Assembly: GCF_964275005.1 (NCBI RefSeq)
Contig: NC_092700.1
Coordinates: 18,137,649 to 18,201,648, forward strand
Direction: 5' to 3'
Length of the DNA: 64,000 nt
Source: Diadema setosum
Lineage: Eukaryota; Echinodermata; Echinoidea; Diadematoida; Diadematidae
The translations under genes and the position numbers were made by a program. The notes below the pieces were generated by a model, which did no database searches, was not told where the DNA came from, and saw only the letters and a program-made list of their open reading frames with translations. This document shows positions 47,883 to 59,639 of this stretch, in pieces; position 1 is the first letter of the stretch, and each line of letters starts with the position of its first letter.

Positions 47883-48122
47883 CACCCACGAGTCATACAA
47901 CTAACAAGTTATGCAGCTCACGAGTTTGACACTAAGCAAAAAAGGGCCCACGAGACTGACACATTAAGCCTTGTGTTGTAATGTCAACCTTTTGGGCTGT
48001 TTTTACCTAGTGTCAACTCATGGGCCATACCAGTATCTTCCAAGTGTCAAAACTCCTGGGCTGCATGACTCGTGAACCTTTTGTTTTTTAATGTCGAACT
48101 TGTGGGCTGTATGACTCGTGGT
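47883..48122. mobile_element. Repeat with CACGAGTCATAC...GTATGACTCGTGG ends, copy 2
   Basis: Begins ACCCACGAGTCATACAACTA and ends GTGGGCTGTATGACTCGTGG, so the ends are inverted. The interior repeats GGGCTG and AGTGTCAA words. The end pairing suggests a foldback element made of a short repeated unit. Confidence 0.6.
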
Positions 48123-48611
48123 TGTCGGTCTCAATGGATGACCCCATATCTTCATGAGCTACAGGAATACAGATGGCAAGTTATCTTTCAAGTAACATTT
48201 CATGTCTCAGCAGACCATCAAGCATAAGGCTACACAAATGTGACGCTCTGAGATGATTAGAGATACCACTCCCCCAAAAATAAAAAACAACAAACTTTGA
48301 TACTTCATGTCAAGAATGGGCATCAAACATCAAGATGAATGGTTCAGATTTTCACAAATTTACATTTCTATGGTGAGAAGATTACTTCTCTAAATATCAT
48401 GAAGTCAGAAAAGTACTGATATATGATACTCACTATAAGACCTTGCTCCTGAGCTAGCAGTATTCACTTATTCCATGTACTCATACTGAGTTCCTGGCCT
48501 TTATAGACCACATGGTCACAACAATTTTTCTTGTTGCTGCCTTTGTTGTGCCCTGCCATTACTGAAAACATTAGCTTTCAAATATAAATGATATTTAAAT
48601 GGAAGAAGTCC

Positions 48612-48860
48612 TTAACGGGATTGGAACAGTTTTGGCAGAGATGGGGGTTTCGGATTTTAACTTTTTGTGAGATAATTAGACAACCCTTTTGAAATTATGA
48701 AAGAGCATACAACTCAGGAATTCAAAAGGATATTCAAAAAGGAATTCAAAGTTTATCTGATGAAATGTGGTTTTGAATGGCTGATATCCAAAAAGAAAGT
48801 AAAACAAAGTAGTCCTAATAAAAATGTAGCTCCAACTTTTCACTAGAATCTCATTGTTTA
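48612..48860. mobile_element. TTAA-type foldback MITE, partial copy 5
   Basis: TTAACGGGATTGGAACAGTT, GAAATTATGAAAGAGCATAC, GATGAAATGTGGTTTTGAAT, TCCTAATAAAAATGTAGCTC. The left arm and centre are present and the right arm is lost. Confidence 0.6.
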
Positions 48861-49415
48861 GGTTCTTTATGCATCCATATTCAACTTATTGTACACTACA
48901 GGCAGTGGGACTTACAAAAGTACATGCTGGTGATATACAACGTACATTTAATACACGATACCAATGATATTGATATCCACAATAACATGAATGAAAAAAC
49001 TGTCATTGTAAGCCAATAAACAAACAAACCGTTACAAAAATCCATTAAGATTGATGAATATTACACTTCAAATTCAATCTCTAATACCCTTTAAACCCAG
49101 TATGCCCCTCTTTCTCATACATGTACCTTACTATAAAGAATATATTATATTCATTAAGATATACCCGGTAATACGTACTTTGTCATCAATTTGACTTGGT
49201 ATCAAACAAATGCATACTTGAAAATCTCTCCAAGGCCTTACACTTTAATTCTCGGTATTGCTCTACTTTTGATTTTCTTTCCTGTTTTTTTTTCCCCCTT
49301 CTTTTGTAGAATGCAGACTGCATACATATATGTATGCAAGTATTCTGGAAATTTTTCTCTGGAGTAAGGCATAACCTTTGTGATTTTTAATTTTTTTTTT
49401 TTTTTGGTGGGGGGG

Positions 49416-49523
49416 TCACAATGCACCAAACTCTTTCTTGGAGTGAGGCGTGGCCCTGACAAGGACCAACTCAATCTTCAGGGCTGCCTTTCACTCCAAG
49501 AAAGAATTTGATGCATTGTGAGC
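49416..49523. repeat. Hairpin element, about 108 bp
   Basis: GTCACAATGCACCAAACTCT, TTCTTGGAGTGA pairs with CACTCCAAGAAAGAATTTGA, TGCATTGTGA at 49492-49522. Loop of about 40 bp. It lies 26 bp left of the pogo-like element at 49549. Confidence 0.65.
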
Positions 49524-49548
49524 TGAAAAATGACCAGTGTTAAGTATA

Positions 49549-50013
49549 CAGTTCGACCTCCATTATCCGGCCATGTCGGGACTGGCGCTCATCCGGATTA
49601 GCGATATGGGAGACACAATGTTAATGTATATAGCTGCCGTCCAAGCTGCCGTCCCAGTGCACTGGCAGCTTGGCAGGTAGCTTACCCCGCAACGGTGGTG
49701 TAATCTATGCTAGCCTGCGCAAAATTGTAGTCCCTTCTTCACAAAAATAAAGTATAATCTTTATGTGAAAATCATACATGTTTTACCTCATTAGATATTG
49801 AGAAACCTATCATGCACATCTTATGAAATTAGATATTGAGAAACCTATCATGCACATCTTATGAAATTAGTGAAATAGATCCATGAAAAGATGTTAAAGT
49901 CACTGTTTTTTCTCAATTTTTGGATGAAAAAAAAAAAGTCCTTCACTGCGTGAACGCGTCCTGATAATAGAGATTTCCGGATAAAAGGAGGCCGGATAAT
50001 CGAGGTCGAACTG
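49549..50013. mobile_element. Pogo/Tigger-like non-autonomous element
   Basis: CAGTTCGACCTCCATTATCC then GG at the left (preceded by TA) and CCGGATAATCGAGGTCGAAC then TG at the right. These ends are typical of Tigger-type Tc1/mariner elements. 465 bp without a transposase frame. A 35-bp direct repeat (TTAGATATTGAGAAACCTAT, CATGCACATCTTATG) occurs twice at about 49793-49865. Confidence 0.8.
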
Positions 50014-50086
50014 TCCATGCAGCAATGATACAGTGGCACTGTTTACCAGACACAGGACCAAGACAAGAAAGTACACCAACAATGCT

Positions 50087-50451
50087 TTAAAGGGGAAGGC
50101 TAGTAACTGATCAGTGGGAATCAGTAGAAATACTGGGAGATGATTGTTCCAATCCTTATGGGATTCATTCAAGAGTTCATTGTATATCTATTGTTGTGTG
50201 AAAATGATTTGCTTCAGAATGGTCTCATATTCAAGTAATGTGCAGTTTAATGCTTCCAGGTTAGCGTCCCTGGTCAGTGACGGAGCATTAATATGCACAT
50301 TACTTGAATATGAGACCGTTCTGAAGCAAATCATTTTCACACAACAATAGATATATAATGAACTCTTGAATGAATCCCATAAGGATTGGAACAATCATCT
50401 CCCAGCATTTCCACTGATTCCCACTGATCAGTTACTAGCCTTCCCCTTTAA
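50087..50451. mobile_element. TTAA-flanked near-perfect palindrome, 365 bp
   Basis: TTAAAGGGGAAGGCTAGTAA at the left and TTACTAGCCTTCCCCTTTAA at the right, with arms of about 160 bp that match almost base for base. Both strands therefore carry nearly the same 68-codon frame (MFQSLWDSFKSSLYIYCCVK). The short loop is TTCCAGGTTAGCGTCCCTGG-like. The high arm identity indicates a recent element or gene conversion between arms. No transposase. Confidence 0.9.
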
Positions 50452-51192
50452 ATATGATGTGTCCACCTATTGGAATACACAATATACTGCATGCATCTGC
50501 GGTACGTCTCAGCAAGCTTGAGTGCGGGAAGAGCACAGTGATCCTAGAAAACTCAATTAAAATTTGGACACACTCTGTGTATCCCATTGTTCATCATCAA
50601 ATGCTCTAATGCCCACAATCCTCCGCAACACAACAGTCACATGATGGTCAAAAGAGACCGATTGTCTAATTTCGTATGCATGAACGCACTTCTTGGAGCT
50701 CTTCTGGTTTTGGCACGAGGATGATGTTCTGCTGAAATACAATGCCATTATTCAGAAAGCATGTGGGTATACTATTCATGCAGCCAAAATAGCATTACAT
50801 AATAACTCTTTTCTGAAATAGATTTACTCCTCTAAAGTATGGTAATTCATGACATACCTCATGACAATCTTTGTTATTGTTTGGCATGCAGTGAGTTTAC
50901 CCTGGTATAAGTCATATGTAAGACCAAATGTAACAAATCGAAAATTGCAGCTTGTTCATCAAAATAATTATCATAGATATTTGTACTCTTCACAACACCA
51001 CTGGAAAAAGGTCATTTGCAAAGATCATTACCAGTGTAAACCATCAAAGAAATTAAGTTAAAAATAACAGCTTCCTAATGGTACTAAAACCATAGACAGA
51101 GTTTTCTATGTATTCCTCTAGTACCTAAAAGTCAAAATGAAATGTGACACAAACACATTATCACATCAAGGAAGAAAAATTAAATTAAGATT
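50452..51192. other. 3' flank of the SLC25A51-like gene
   Basis: No exon. Expected to hold the 3' UTR and poly(A) site of the minus-strand carrier gene, but no canonical signal stands out. Confidence 0.4.
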
Positions 51193-54100
51193 TCACAATT
51201 TCATGCTTATGCAAAACGATTTCAGCATTTCATACGATGCATTGATGATGCCCCATGATATCAGGGCTCGGGTGAAGTTGAGGTGGACGCCATAGAACAT
51301 GGCACGCCAGCGACAGCCGCGCTCAACGTATATTTCCCGGAAGGTGTGGACAAAGGAGTAGAACTTCCCACCGACCCTGGACTGCATGCGGGTCTTGACG
51401 ACGTTGACGGGAAACCACACGGTGCTCAGCATGGCCCCCAGGATGGCCCCGCTGATGAAGTCGTTCATGACCGCTCCGGCGTCGTTGGTGGGCTCCGGGA
51501 GCGCTTCCCGGAGCCTCCCGCGGAGGCTGAAGAACACAACATTGCTGGGCCCGTTGCGGAGGAGGATGGCCGTCAGACCACGGTAGCACTCTCTGATACT
51601 GTAAGAGTAGACAGTTCGCAGAGCGTGAGGTGTGTTCTTAAATGTTCCAGAGTGTCTGTGGTCCTGCAGCAGAGTCTGAACGCGCTCAAAAGGAGCAAGA
51701 AGAGCTTCGCAAGATCCTGTGAAACACAAGATGGATGAACATTTCTCATTTGACCATTCACAAAGACACTTACAAAAATACACCATAAGTATTTATTTTC
51801 TCTTTGTAAGAAAAATCAGACAAACTAGCCTGTTATCAGAGTCCTGTGGTGCTTTCTGACATTCTTTGGTGATGATGAAGCACACTGAAGAATATGTGCA
51901 TTAAGGATGTCACTAAAAAAACAGTATCAATTCTTTTCCGAGATTGGCATTTCCACTAACTAGGGGGTAGAGCTGATTTTATACTTTACTACTAGTAGTA
52001 AATAGTAAAGTGGCAAGATTTGCGTATTGTAGCTCATTATGAAATTCTGTTTTCTCTAACCAGCAGCACAACCTCATTTCAACTGTGAAAAATGTGTGAC
52101 TTTCAAAAGGAACGCCCAATTTGCCTAAAAAACTCACTGATGCGTTCAAGTTATATTGTGCTGTTCACTCACTCCATGTAATATTAGGGTATCATTCCCA
52201 TTTAACTGCGACAATGGGTCTGCAAAAAATTTGTAAAGTGGCAAGATATCAATGGCCCAGTGTACAAGTCATAAATATTTCCTGACAAGAGAGGGCAACA
52301 CAAGCAGCTAACACTGGCCGGTGCGAGAAAAGCTGGGAAATAATTAACTTAACCCGTTGAGGACGAGTCCCGAGCATACTCGGGCAAGCGTCTATGGGAA
52401 ATGCGTGTTGTAGCAAAATCAAACCGTCCTCAAGGGTTAAAGGACAAGTTCATCTTCATTAACATAAGGATTAAGAGAATGCAGCAATATTACTAGAACA
52501 CATCAGTGAAAGTTTGAGGAAAATTGGACAATTGATGCAAAAGTTATGAACTTTTAAAACTTTTGTGTTGGAACCGTTGGATGAGGAGACTACTAAGGCT
52601 CGTGATGTCATATGAGTACAACAGTATAAAGAAAATGTAACGAAAATTCAACATATTATCACTTTTTTCGCATAATAAAAGAGCACTTGACTTGCCTCTC
52701 TCTAAAGGCAATGGGAATAATATTACCCATAACATATGTCAGTAACGAGTCAAGGGAATGTGTACTTTTTTCAAAAGATGAAATTTTGTGAAATTCTCTT
52801 TATATTTTCCTTATATTGTTGTACGCATGTGACATCATACACTGCAGTAGTCTTCTCATCCAGCGGTTACTGCACAAAAACTTCAAAAATTCATAACTTT
52901 TGAAAGAATTGTCCGATTTTCCTCATACTTTCAATGATGTGTTCTACTAATATTGCTACATTCTCTCCATCCTTATGTTAATGAAGGTGAACTTGTCTTT
53001 TAATTTCCCAGGCTGCAAGAGCCCTCCCCCCCCCCCCCCACACACACACAAACACTCCATTAATCTGTACACATACAATATTGTACATCACACATTTTTG
53101 AGTTGCTGAAAGTGTGTCTTGAGGAGAACTTGATAGAAACTCTTATTTACAGTGAAATGATATTGGGAATCAAGTAGTTGCTGCTTGTGTTTAAATAATA
53201 TCAATACAGAACAATTGACAGATCCACATTTTTCAACTATTATGCATCCTGATGGAACATCCCAGGCATCATTGCATTATACACTTGCATGGGAGACCTC
53301 CCGCTGAAAGCCCATTTTTGCAAAATCTCCCGTTTCTCCTGCTTGGGATTTCATTTCTCCCGTCCTGGCTCTGTGTCTCCCGCTTTTAGAATGCACTTTC
53401 TCCCACTTGAAATGGTTCCCTACTTAGTGCCATTATAATGTTGAAAAATAAGCCTGAGATAGCACAAGAGAGCATCTAGAACCCTGGAACCCTAGGGACT
53501 TTGTGCTCATGATGTGTGCTCTGTGCACATCAAGTTAGAGTCTCCAGTTTGCTACAAGTTTCAGGTGGGAGAACCTCCAGATCAGAAGCTGCTTGGGGTT
53601 GGAGTCTGCGGATTTCGTTCTTCGACATTTTCATACCTGACAGCAGTGCAGCAGTGCACAGGACGGCGGTGGGGCTGAGCGATGGGAACTCGCTGCGGAA
53701 GATGCGTGAGAAGTGCTCATAGGCACCAAACATGACCGCCACAGAGCAGGTCTTCTGCAGCAGCGGGGGCAAGACGCCGCGGTAGATGTTCCTCAGCCCC
53801 TCCCTGTTGATTTGGCGCAGTGCTTTCTTGGCACGGATGCCATGAAGTTGTTGACGGAAGAGCACCTGTATTTTACACAGGTGAGGAATACATTAATTTT
53901 TGTGGTGCATAAATATAAATTGTATATCATAACAAATTTCCATTTCATCAACAATTTCTCCTTGTCATACTCACTGCAAGTTCACATTTAATACTAACTA
54001 GGAATATAACAACAAGCATAATGCCCTTGCATCTAAAAATATGGTGATGTGAAATTCTTGGTATACAGAAAAAAGATATTCAGGACTTTTGGACTTTTCA

Positions 54101-55145
54101 GGCACTAAATGATTAATGACTAAGACTGAATGGCAATCCCCGTTCAACGAAAAGAAGTCAAAATCTACATACACATGTATCTATTAAAAAGCTCTTCCTT
54201 AAAATACCAATGAACCCCCCATTCTACTTAGTGAAGGCACAACTATACAACTGGTAACATTGAGGTGATGTGTTTAGGCCATAAAAAGCTTCTTAGAGTC
54301 TTGTGCTCAACAAAACTGTGTTTTACTTGTCTTGAAATGAACTTTGATGAAGTTGATCTGAATACCTACCGATTTAAATAAGAGAACTTGGCAATCAACA
54401 GTCATGCCACTTTCCATTCCTAAAAGTAACAATTATTACGATGAATTCTTTATTGAACGTTAAATGTTCATGGCAACTAAGGAAGAAATATTTTGCGAAT
54501 TATTTTGGTGCCAGTACAAGCACATGTTTTGTACATCCATAACACGCACAGCCTGCAAGTAGCCATTACCATTGTGGCAGACTTACTGATCTTTTGGGGA
54601 TAAACAGTAAGTAAGAAAAAACAACAAAATAAGCTCACAAGCCTTTATTTATTTATTTTTTTTTTTTTCCTGACCTGTAGTTTTAGGTATGGACCAGTAA
54701 AAAATGGAGAAAGTGGATATCTACTGGTCCGACGCAGACAGGTCGGACCAGAAGAAAAAATAGGTGAGTGTCGAGCCCTGCGTTTATATTTGTACCTTCG
54801 CTTTATGTACATGAAACTACAAGTGTATACATAGTGTTCATGTTTGACTAGCAAAACATCGTGAAATCCATATACCTTATTGAGGGGGAAGGTAATTGTA
54901 ATGTTCATAAGGGCAGCTCCTCCCCCTGACATGTACTCAACCCAGTCAGGCTTGTGGACGAGAGATGATGTCACCTGTCCCGATTCATGGGACAGCTCTG
55001 CTGCCATGGAAACTGAAGCTGAGGTAGAAGTGGAAGCAGCAGCAAAGGTTGAGATGTTGTACAGGCGCAGGCATGATGGAGTGGGTAAGTTTTGCTGCTC
55101 CCAAGCACTAGAGTCCAAGCCTTTTCTCTCTGCCTCAGAAGGCAT
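51193..55145 (-). CDS. SLC25A51: Mitochondrial NAD+ carrier, SLC25A51-like, three exons
   Basis: Members of the SLC25A51/52 subfamily import NAD+ across the inner mitochondrial membrane. Exons are 55145 (or 55007)-54876, 53865-53637 and 51716-51193, in phase 0 then phase 1. The three mitochondrial-carrier signatures appear in order: FPLNKVLFRQQL, APFERVQTLLQ and FPVNVVKTRMQ. Blocks closely match vertebrate SLC25A51 as I recall it: VLFRQQLHGI, NIYRGVLPPLLQKT, MFGAYEHFS, ERVQTLLQDHRHSGTF, YYRGL-like CYRGLTAILLRNGPSNVVFF, NDFISGAILGAMLSTVWFPVNVVKTR and LISWGIINASYE. From 55145 the protein would be 340 aa. From the ATG at 55007 it is 294 aa, close to the usual ~297, so 55007 is the more likely start. 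Intron 2 carries a 567-bp TTAA palindrome. Confidence 0.93.
52437..53003. mobile_element. TTAA-flanked foldback MITE, 567 bp, in carrier intron 2
   Basis: TTAAAGGACAAGTTCATCTT, CATTAACATAAGGAT at the left; the inverse TTAATGAAGGTGAACTTGTC, TTTTAA at the right. The arms diverge gradually toward the middle (TCATAACTTTTGAAAGAATT against AGTTATGAACTTTTAAAAC). TTAA at each end. No coding capacity. Confidence 0.8.
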
Positions 55146-56486
55146 TGTGGTCGGTCACATTTGTCAGGAGCAGCAAACAATGACATCTGGAAGATGTCCA
55201 CAGGCGCAGTCAGCGAACAGGTAGGATGATATACTGGCACAGGCAAGGCTGTGAAACTGGCTGGTGTCCACAGGAAGAAATAATCCAACCATGAAATGTG
55301 TATGCCCTGTAAAACAAAACAAAACAAAACAAACAAAACAAATTATGGATGTACCCAATCACAAGCAGCACATACATGTAACAGTATTTATTATTAGCCG
55401 TAAAAGAAATGACAGGAAATTGAAGCTGAATTGTACAATGTATGGACAACAAATGTTTACCATAATCTCATGTAGAATTAATTGAGTGTACAATGTATAC
55501 TCACATATATACAATTTTGCAAATTGGCTTAATTGTGCTTCGAAACAGAATGCACATTTTCCATTAGCCCAACTAGATGCCGTACTTCCTTGTGTACTGT
55601 GACAGGGCTGCGTAGACCTTGAGAGTCAATTTTCTATAGACAAATTAAAATTTTCACTCTGTTATTTATTTAATTTCAGTTTTTTTTTTTCTTGGTAGAT
55701 TATATAAATTATGCTAGGCTCAATAGTAATATGCCATGATGAAATGCTAAGTGTGTAAGATGCCAATTCATATAGAAACTAGAATAGATAGAGTCTACAT
55801 GTCGCCACGGCTCCGTGTAGAAAATAATTTGCATCGCATCGCCACAGCTATGTTACACACACTACAAGACAACTGATGTTCAATGTTACGTTTACATGTA
55901 AACTTTAAATATTTACATGTAACAATGACATGTTAACGATAAATTTTAGCATTTGATATTAGAACCCTAAACTAAAATTTTAGAAATTTAGAGCTATGTC
56001 ATAGGCATAGAATCTAGTCCAGGTTCCGAACAGTGCGAGCGATCAACATGGGCATGGCCTTGGCTTCAACATGTCCTTGGGCCATGAGTGAACTAATGTA
56101 AATAACGAAATAGTTCTAACAATAAAAAATTTTTGACCTAATCAATGAAGACATATAGACTAACCACACACAAATATCTATATGTGGGGCTTAACAACAA
56201 CTCATGTGTACTTTTTAAACGTACACTGCACTGGAGTAAGTAATTTCTTTTTGAATTATCCACATTTTATTGCGATTTGTAATCTGTAGTTACCTAGTTC
56301 GGCAAAGGCGTTTAATTCAACTTAAAATTGTGGTGAATACACAACATGAACTAAGTAAGATAACGTTCTTTGGTGACGACTTACAGTACGACTCGTTCCA
56401 ATTTTCACCGGAGCTAGCTTAGTAACTTGTGAGACAGTCTTGTACTTTTGGTAAATACCGTACCGAAGAGCTGCCGAAGAGCGTTT
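55146..56486. other. 5' flank of the SLC25A51-like gene
   Basis: Likely holds promoter and possibly a non-coding first exon. On the minus strand, GAACGAGTCGTACTGTAAGT near 56382-56401 contains a consensus-like donor (GTAAGT), a candidate end of a 5' UTR exon. (AAAAC)n lies at 55312-55340. Confidence 0.35.
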
Positions 56487-56600
56487 AAGTGCGCCAATCT
56501 ACTCTCGTAAACAGGTGTATTACTCAAGTCATGGAGCCCAACAGCGGCCATTTTAGGAAGCAAACCGCTGGATTATCGCGAGCATACGTGAATTCTGCCT
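56487..56600 (+). repeat. Three-copy dispersed element, copy 1
   Basis: AAGTGCGCCAATCTACTCTC, CATGGAGCCCAACAGC, GGCCATTTTAGGAAGCAAAC, CGCTGGATTATCGCGAGC. Aligns with 59398-59512 and with the reverse complement of 61622-61737. Confidence 0.65.
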
Positions 56601-56631
56601 CCATTTTTTTTTATTTATTTATTTTTTTTTG

Positions 56632-57118
56632 TAGCTCTATCAACAGTTTTCTATTACATTCTCTCTTTATTGCAATTCAATTTTCTTGCTTAGGCTTGTA
56701 ATCTTATGAAGTTTCTCGTATTATTTTCATATTTTGATAATTTGGTTGTGCATTACAGTTTATTCCTCATGACATTAATTTGTATGATTTTGCAACCTTA
56801 AAAGGACTGCTCACGTGATCTGTCAGCGTAATTTTCTTTTATGTTTTCATTTCATAATGATGTTGGTCATTTTTTTTTTTAGCTTTATTAACAGTTTTCT
56901 ATTCAATTCTCTTTTCCAATTCAATTTTCTTGCTTAGGCTTGTAATCTTATGAAGTTTCTCGTATTATTTTCATATTTTGATAATTTGGTTATGTATTAC
57001 AGTTTATTCCTCGTGACATTAAAATTATTTTTGCAGCCTTAAAGGGACTGCTCACGTGATCTGTCAGCGTCATTTTCTTTTCTTTCTTTTTTTTCGTTTC
57101 ATAGATGTTGGTCATTAT
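56632..57118. repeat. 248-bp tandem duplication
   Basis: Copies 56632-56879 and 56880-57118. Both contain ATCAACAGTTTTCTATT / ATTAACAGTTTTCTATT, CAATTCAATTTTCTTGCTTA, GGCTTGTAATCTTATGAAGT, GGACTGCTCACGTGATCTGT, CAGCGT. Identity is high (around 90% by eye). It lies between the carrier and the gene at 57.7 kb. Confidence 0.85.
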
Positions 57119-57647
57119 GAGTGGTACCTTTTCATGTTTTTCAATATGATTTGTAAGAGGACAAGTAACTTTCATTTCATATTCTGTACGGTACTAAACA
57201 TGGTGTAGTTGAATGAGATTTTATCTTTCCGACTGATTCATTTCCTATTCTGTTATGGTACACTACATGGTTCATTAGATTTCATTCATCTTTCTGACTG
57301 ATTGATTTACTCATGGAATATCTGTGAATGTTTGTGTACTGGATTTCAGTTGGTGATTGTTGATATTTTTCATCATGGTGGTGCGCTGGTGTTGTTGGGG
57401 GAGGGTGAGAGGAATAACGGGAATAGGCCTACTTGGGATTTTACAGTGTCGTCCTTTGGTCTCGGTTAGTTTAATCTATTATGTGTATAATGTAAGAAAG
57501 TTATCATTTAGCTAAACAAGATGGGGAAAAGAGTGAGAAGAACTTAAATAATGACAACCAGCTGCCCCTAAATTTTTCCGAGAAAATGAAGGTAATATTC
57601 TATACATAATGAAGATGATTGATCTGATACAATTCGAAGTAAGCATA

Positions 57648-58223
57648 CTAGTAAAAGAGCAGTAACAGTAGCTCTTTTCCATACCTTGCACTATAGACAA
57701 AATATTTCACGATATAGTATAGGAATTCCACTGCAACTGCGATAAAGCAGAACGTCTTGCGGGCCTTTCCCTCGGGGTATACACACACACTCCGCAAAAA
57801 TGATTGTCTGACCTGGCGAAGATTCCTTTTCCCCAGTCTGTAGGACCTATAACTTCTTGATGTTGCAGCCATTCAGTGACTACAGCTCGTTAGTATAGGT
57901 ATGTTGCTGCCATCAGGAGTAATCCCATTCCTGGCAACAATGGATACTAACCCAGCCAACTTACCGAACTTTGCCTTCCTTTGTCCCATTAGTAACCGAA
58001 TCGTATCCCGCTGAATCCTCTTTGTTGATGTGACGATTCATTTGCATATCAAAGATTGTCGTAATGAGGATTCCAGCCAACACGCATATATACCAGTCAG
58101 CTAAATTAAATGGCGTCCACTGCTCTAGAAATTTATACCCTATCCCTGCAGTTAGCCCTAACCCTTCTTGATATACAGAAAAAACAAACAAACAAACAAA
58201 CAAACAAACAAACAAACAAACAA

Positions 58224-58262
<39 letters not shown>

Positions 58263-58432
58263 AATAAATAAATAAATAAATCAAACAAAACAAATAGGAG
58301 GGAAAAATCTAGGTTTTTTTTTTTTCTCTATATATAATCATGTTTGGGCTTCATTACCGGCATACAGCTCCGGAGGAATCCTTTCTTCATTTCCTAATTT
58401 CCGAGTAATAAGATGAACACTGGTTCTTGTGA
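57648..58432 (-). CDS. Unrecognised two-span membrane protein gene (partial)
   Basis: I do not recognise this protein. Three consecutive exons join in frame: about 58432-58358 (...RKLGNEERIPPELYA), 58166-57965 (EGLGLTAGIGYKFLEQWTPF, NLADWYICVLAGILITTIFD, MQMNRHINKEDSAGYDSVTN) and 57846-57685 (SYRLGKRNLRQVRQSFLRSV, CVYPEGKARKTFCFIAVAVE, FLYYIVKYFVYSAR). All have GT-AG borders (GTAATG, GTAAGT, GTATGG donors) with phases 1 and 2 matching. Hydrophobic segments lie at DWYICVLAGILITTIF and KTFCFIAVAVEFLYYIVKYF. The last exon either splices on at 57685 or reads through to YGKELLLLLFY and a stop at 57648. The first exon's 5' border is unclear. The frame opened by ATG at 57872 is preceded by an in-frame stop and probably reflects intron sequence. 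Confidence 0.45.
58178..58290. repeat. (AAAC)n(AAAT)n microsatellite
   Basis: AAACAAACAAACAAAC then AAATAAATAAATAAAT on the plus strand. On the minus strand this is a T-rich tract ending in TTTTTTCTGTATATCAAG, directly before the proposed exon at 58166. Confidence 0.95.
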
Positions 58433-59180
58433 TATGAAGATGAACAATTGACGACACTCGCCTATCTCGGTTTGTTTAGCTCTTTCAACCTTATTTAATT
58501 CCGTTACAATCACTTGGGAGAAAAAAAAAAAAAAAAAAAAAGGGGGGGGGGGAATTGTGCAAGGCATCATTTCACACCCATGTCTTTTTAATTTGAGGAC
58601 AAATGAAAAAAAAAAAACAACTTCTAGACCCAGATCTAGATCTTCTAGTTTTTCTTTCGAGTTTTGTTTTGTCTTGTATTTTCTTTTTTGAACCAAATTT
58701 CATCTCTAATCAAGGGTGACTAAGACAGTTCTAACGTTGGAGATGAAGCAGGATCGATGAGATGTGGTTTTCTTTTCTCCCTGTTCCGTCTTTATTATTT
58801 CACACCAGTATGGCCTGCCGGTTACTTCATTAGGCGGTATAGGTCTAAATTTAGCGAGTTCAACGCGCAATATCACTAGAGTGAATCCGATCAATTGGTA
58901 TAAAGTCTGATCGACTGAGATAGACGTGCTAATCAGTCACTTGTATTGAAAACTTCGATAATCACGCAACATTATCGACTTGATGATTACTATAAAGAAT
59001 TTTTGCTTTTAAATCAGCTGTACTACATTAGTCTGTCTCTATATATAGTTATTAAATCGTAAACAACAACTACTAAGACAACGTCTGAACAACAACTGAT
59101 CAAAAAAAGACCTCGTGTAACCTGTCTCGTAAAGACCCCCTCCCCCCCCCCCCCGGAAAAAAAAAGGGGGGGGCACTATA
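58433..59180. other. Gene-free stretch
   Basis: Contains poly(A)/poly(G) at 58520-58552 and at 59133-59173. No exon supported. Confidence 0.45.
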
Positions 59181-59356
59181 GGCCCTGGGGGTGTTTCAAA
59201 AAGCTGTTCGTAAAGTTACGAACAACTTACGAGAGACTGGTGATCAGTTCTTGTGCTGAATTATGGAAATTCTGATAAGTATAGCACATCAGAACTGATC
59301 ACCAGTCGCTCGCAAGTTGTTCGTAACTTTACGAACAGCTTTATGAAACAGGGCCC
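59181..59356. mobile_element. MITE with CCCTGTTTCATAAAGCTG ends
   Basis: Left GGCCCTGGGGGTGTTTCAAA, AAGCTGTTCGTAAAGTTACG; right CGTAACTTTACGAACAGCTT, TATGAAACAGGGCCCT. Arms about 70 bp (also ACTGGTGATCAGTTCT / AGAACTGATCACCAGT). A widespread invertebrate MITE end type, as recalled. Confidence 0.8.
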
Positions 59357-59397
59357 TGTTCTTTCCGCTTTTACAAAGAGCGTAAAAGTGCGCCAAG

Positions 59398-59512
59398 ATA
59401 GTCTACTCATAGCAGGCGATGTTGTAGTACGCCATGGAGCACAGGTTAACAGCTGCCATTTCAGGAAGCAAACCGCTGGATTATCGCAAGCGTATAATAC
59501 GTGACCTCCCTT
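59398..59512 (+). repeat. Three-copy dispersed element, copy 2
   Basis: AAGATAGTCTACTCATAGCA, GTAGTACGCCATGGAGCACA, GCTGCCATTTCAGGAAGCAA, CGCTGGATTATCGCAAGCG, TACGTGACC. About 42 bp after the CCCTGTTTCAT MITE. Confidence 0.65.
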
Positions 59513-59639
59513 TAATTTTTCTTCATTTAAGGGAGCAAACAGCGGTGTAGCATTGTTTAAGACCTCAAAATTCCATTTATAAGTATCATTGTTGCCTAAA
59601 AATGGAAAAAAAAGTGAAGAAATGTCTTCTTTTTTTTTT

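Noticed and set aside
50144-50394. Two near-identical 68-codon frames on opposite strands
   Set aside because: They are the two arms of a palindromic element, not genes.
57873-57960. Splice from 57965 to an acceptor at about 57931
   Set aside because: It would need a 33-bp intron and gives a stop soon after. The acceptor at 57847 gives a longer open frame with a branch-like CTAAC upstream.
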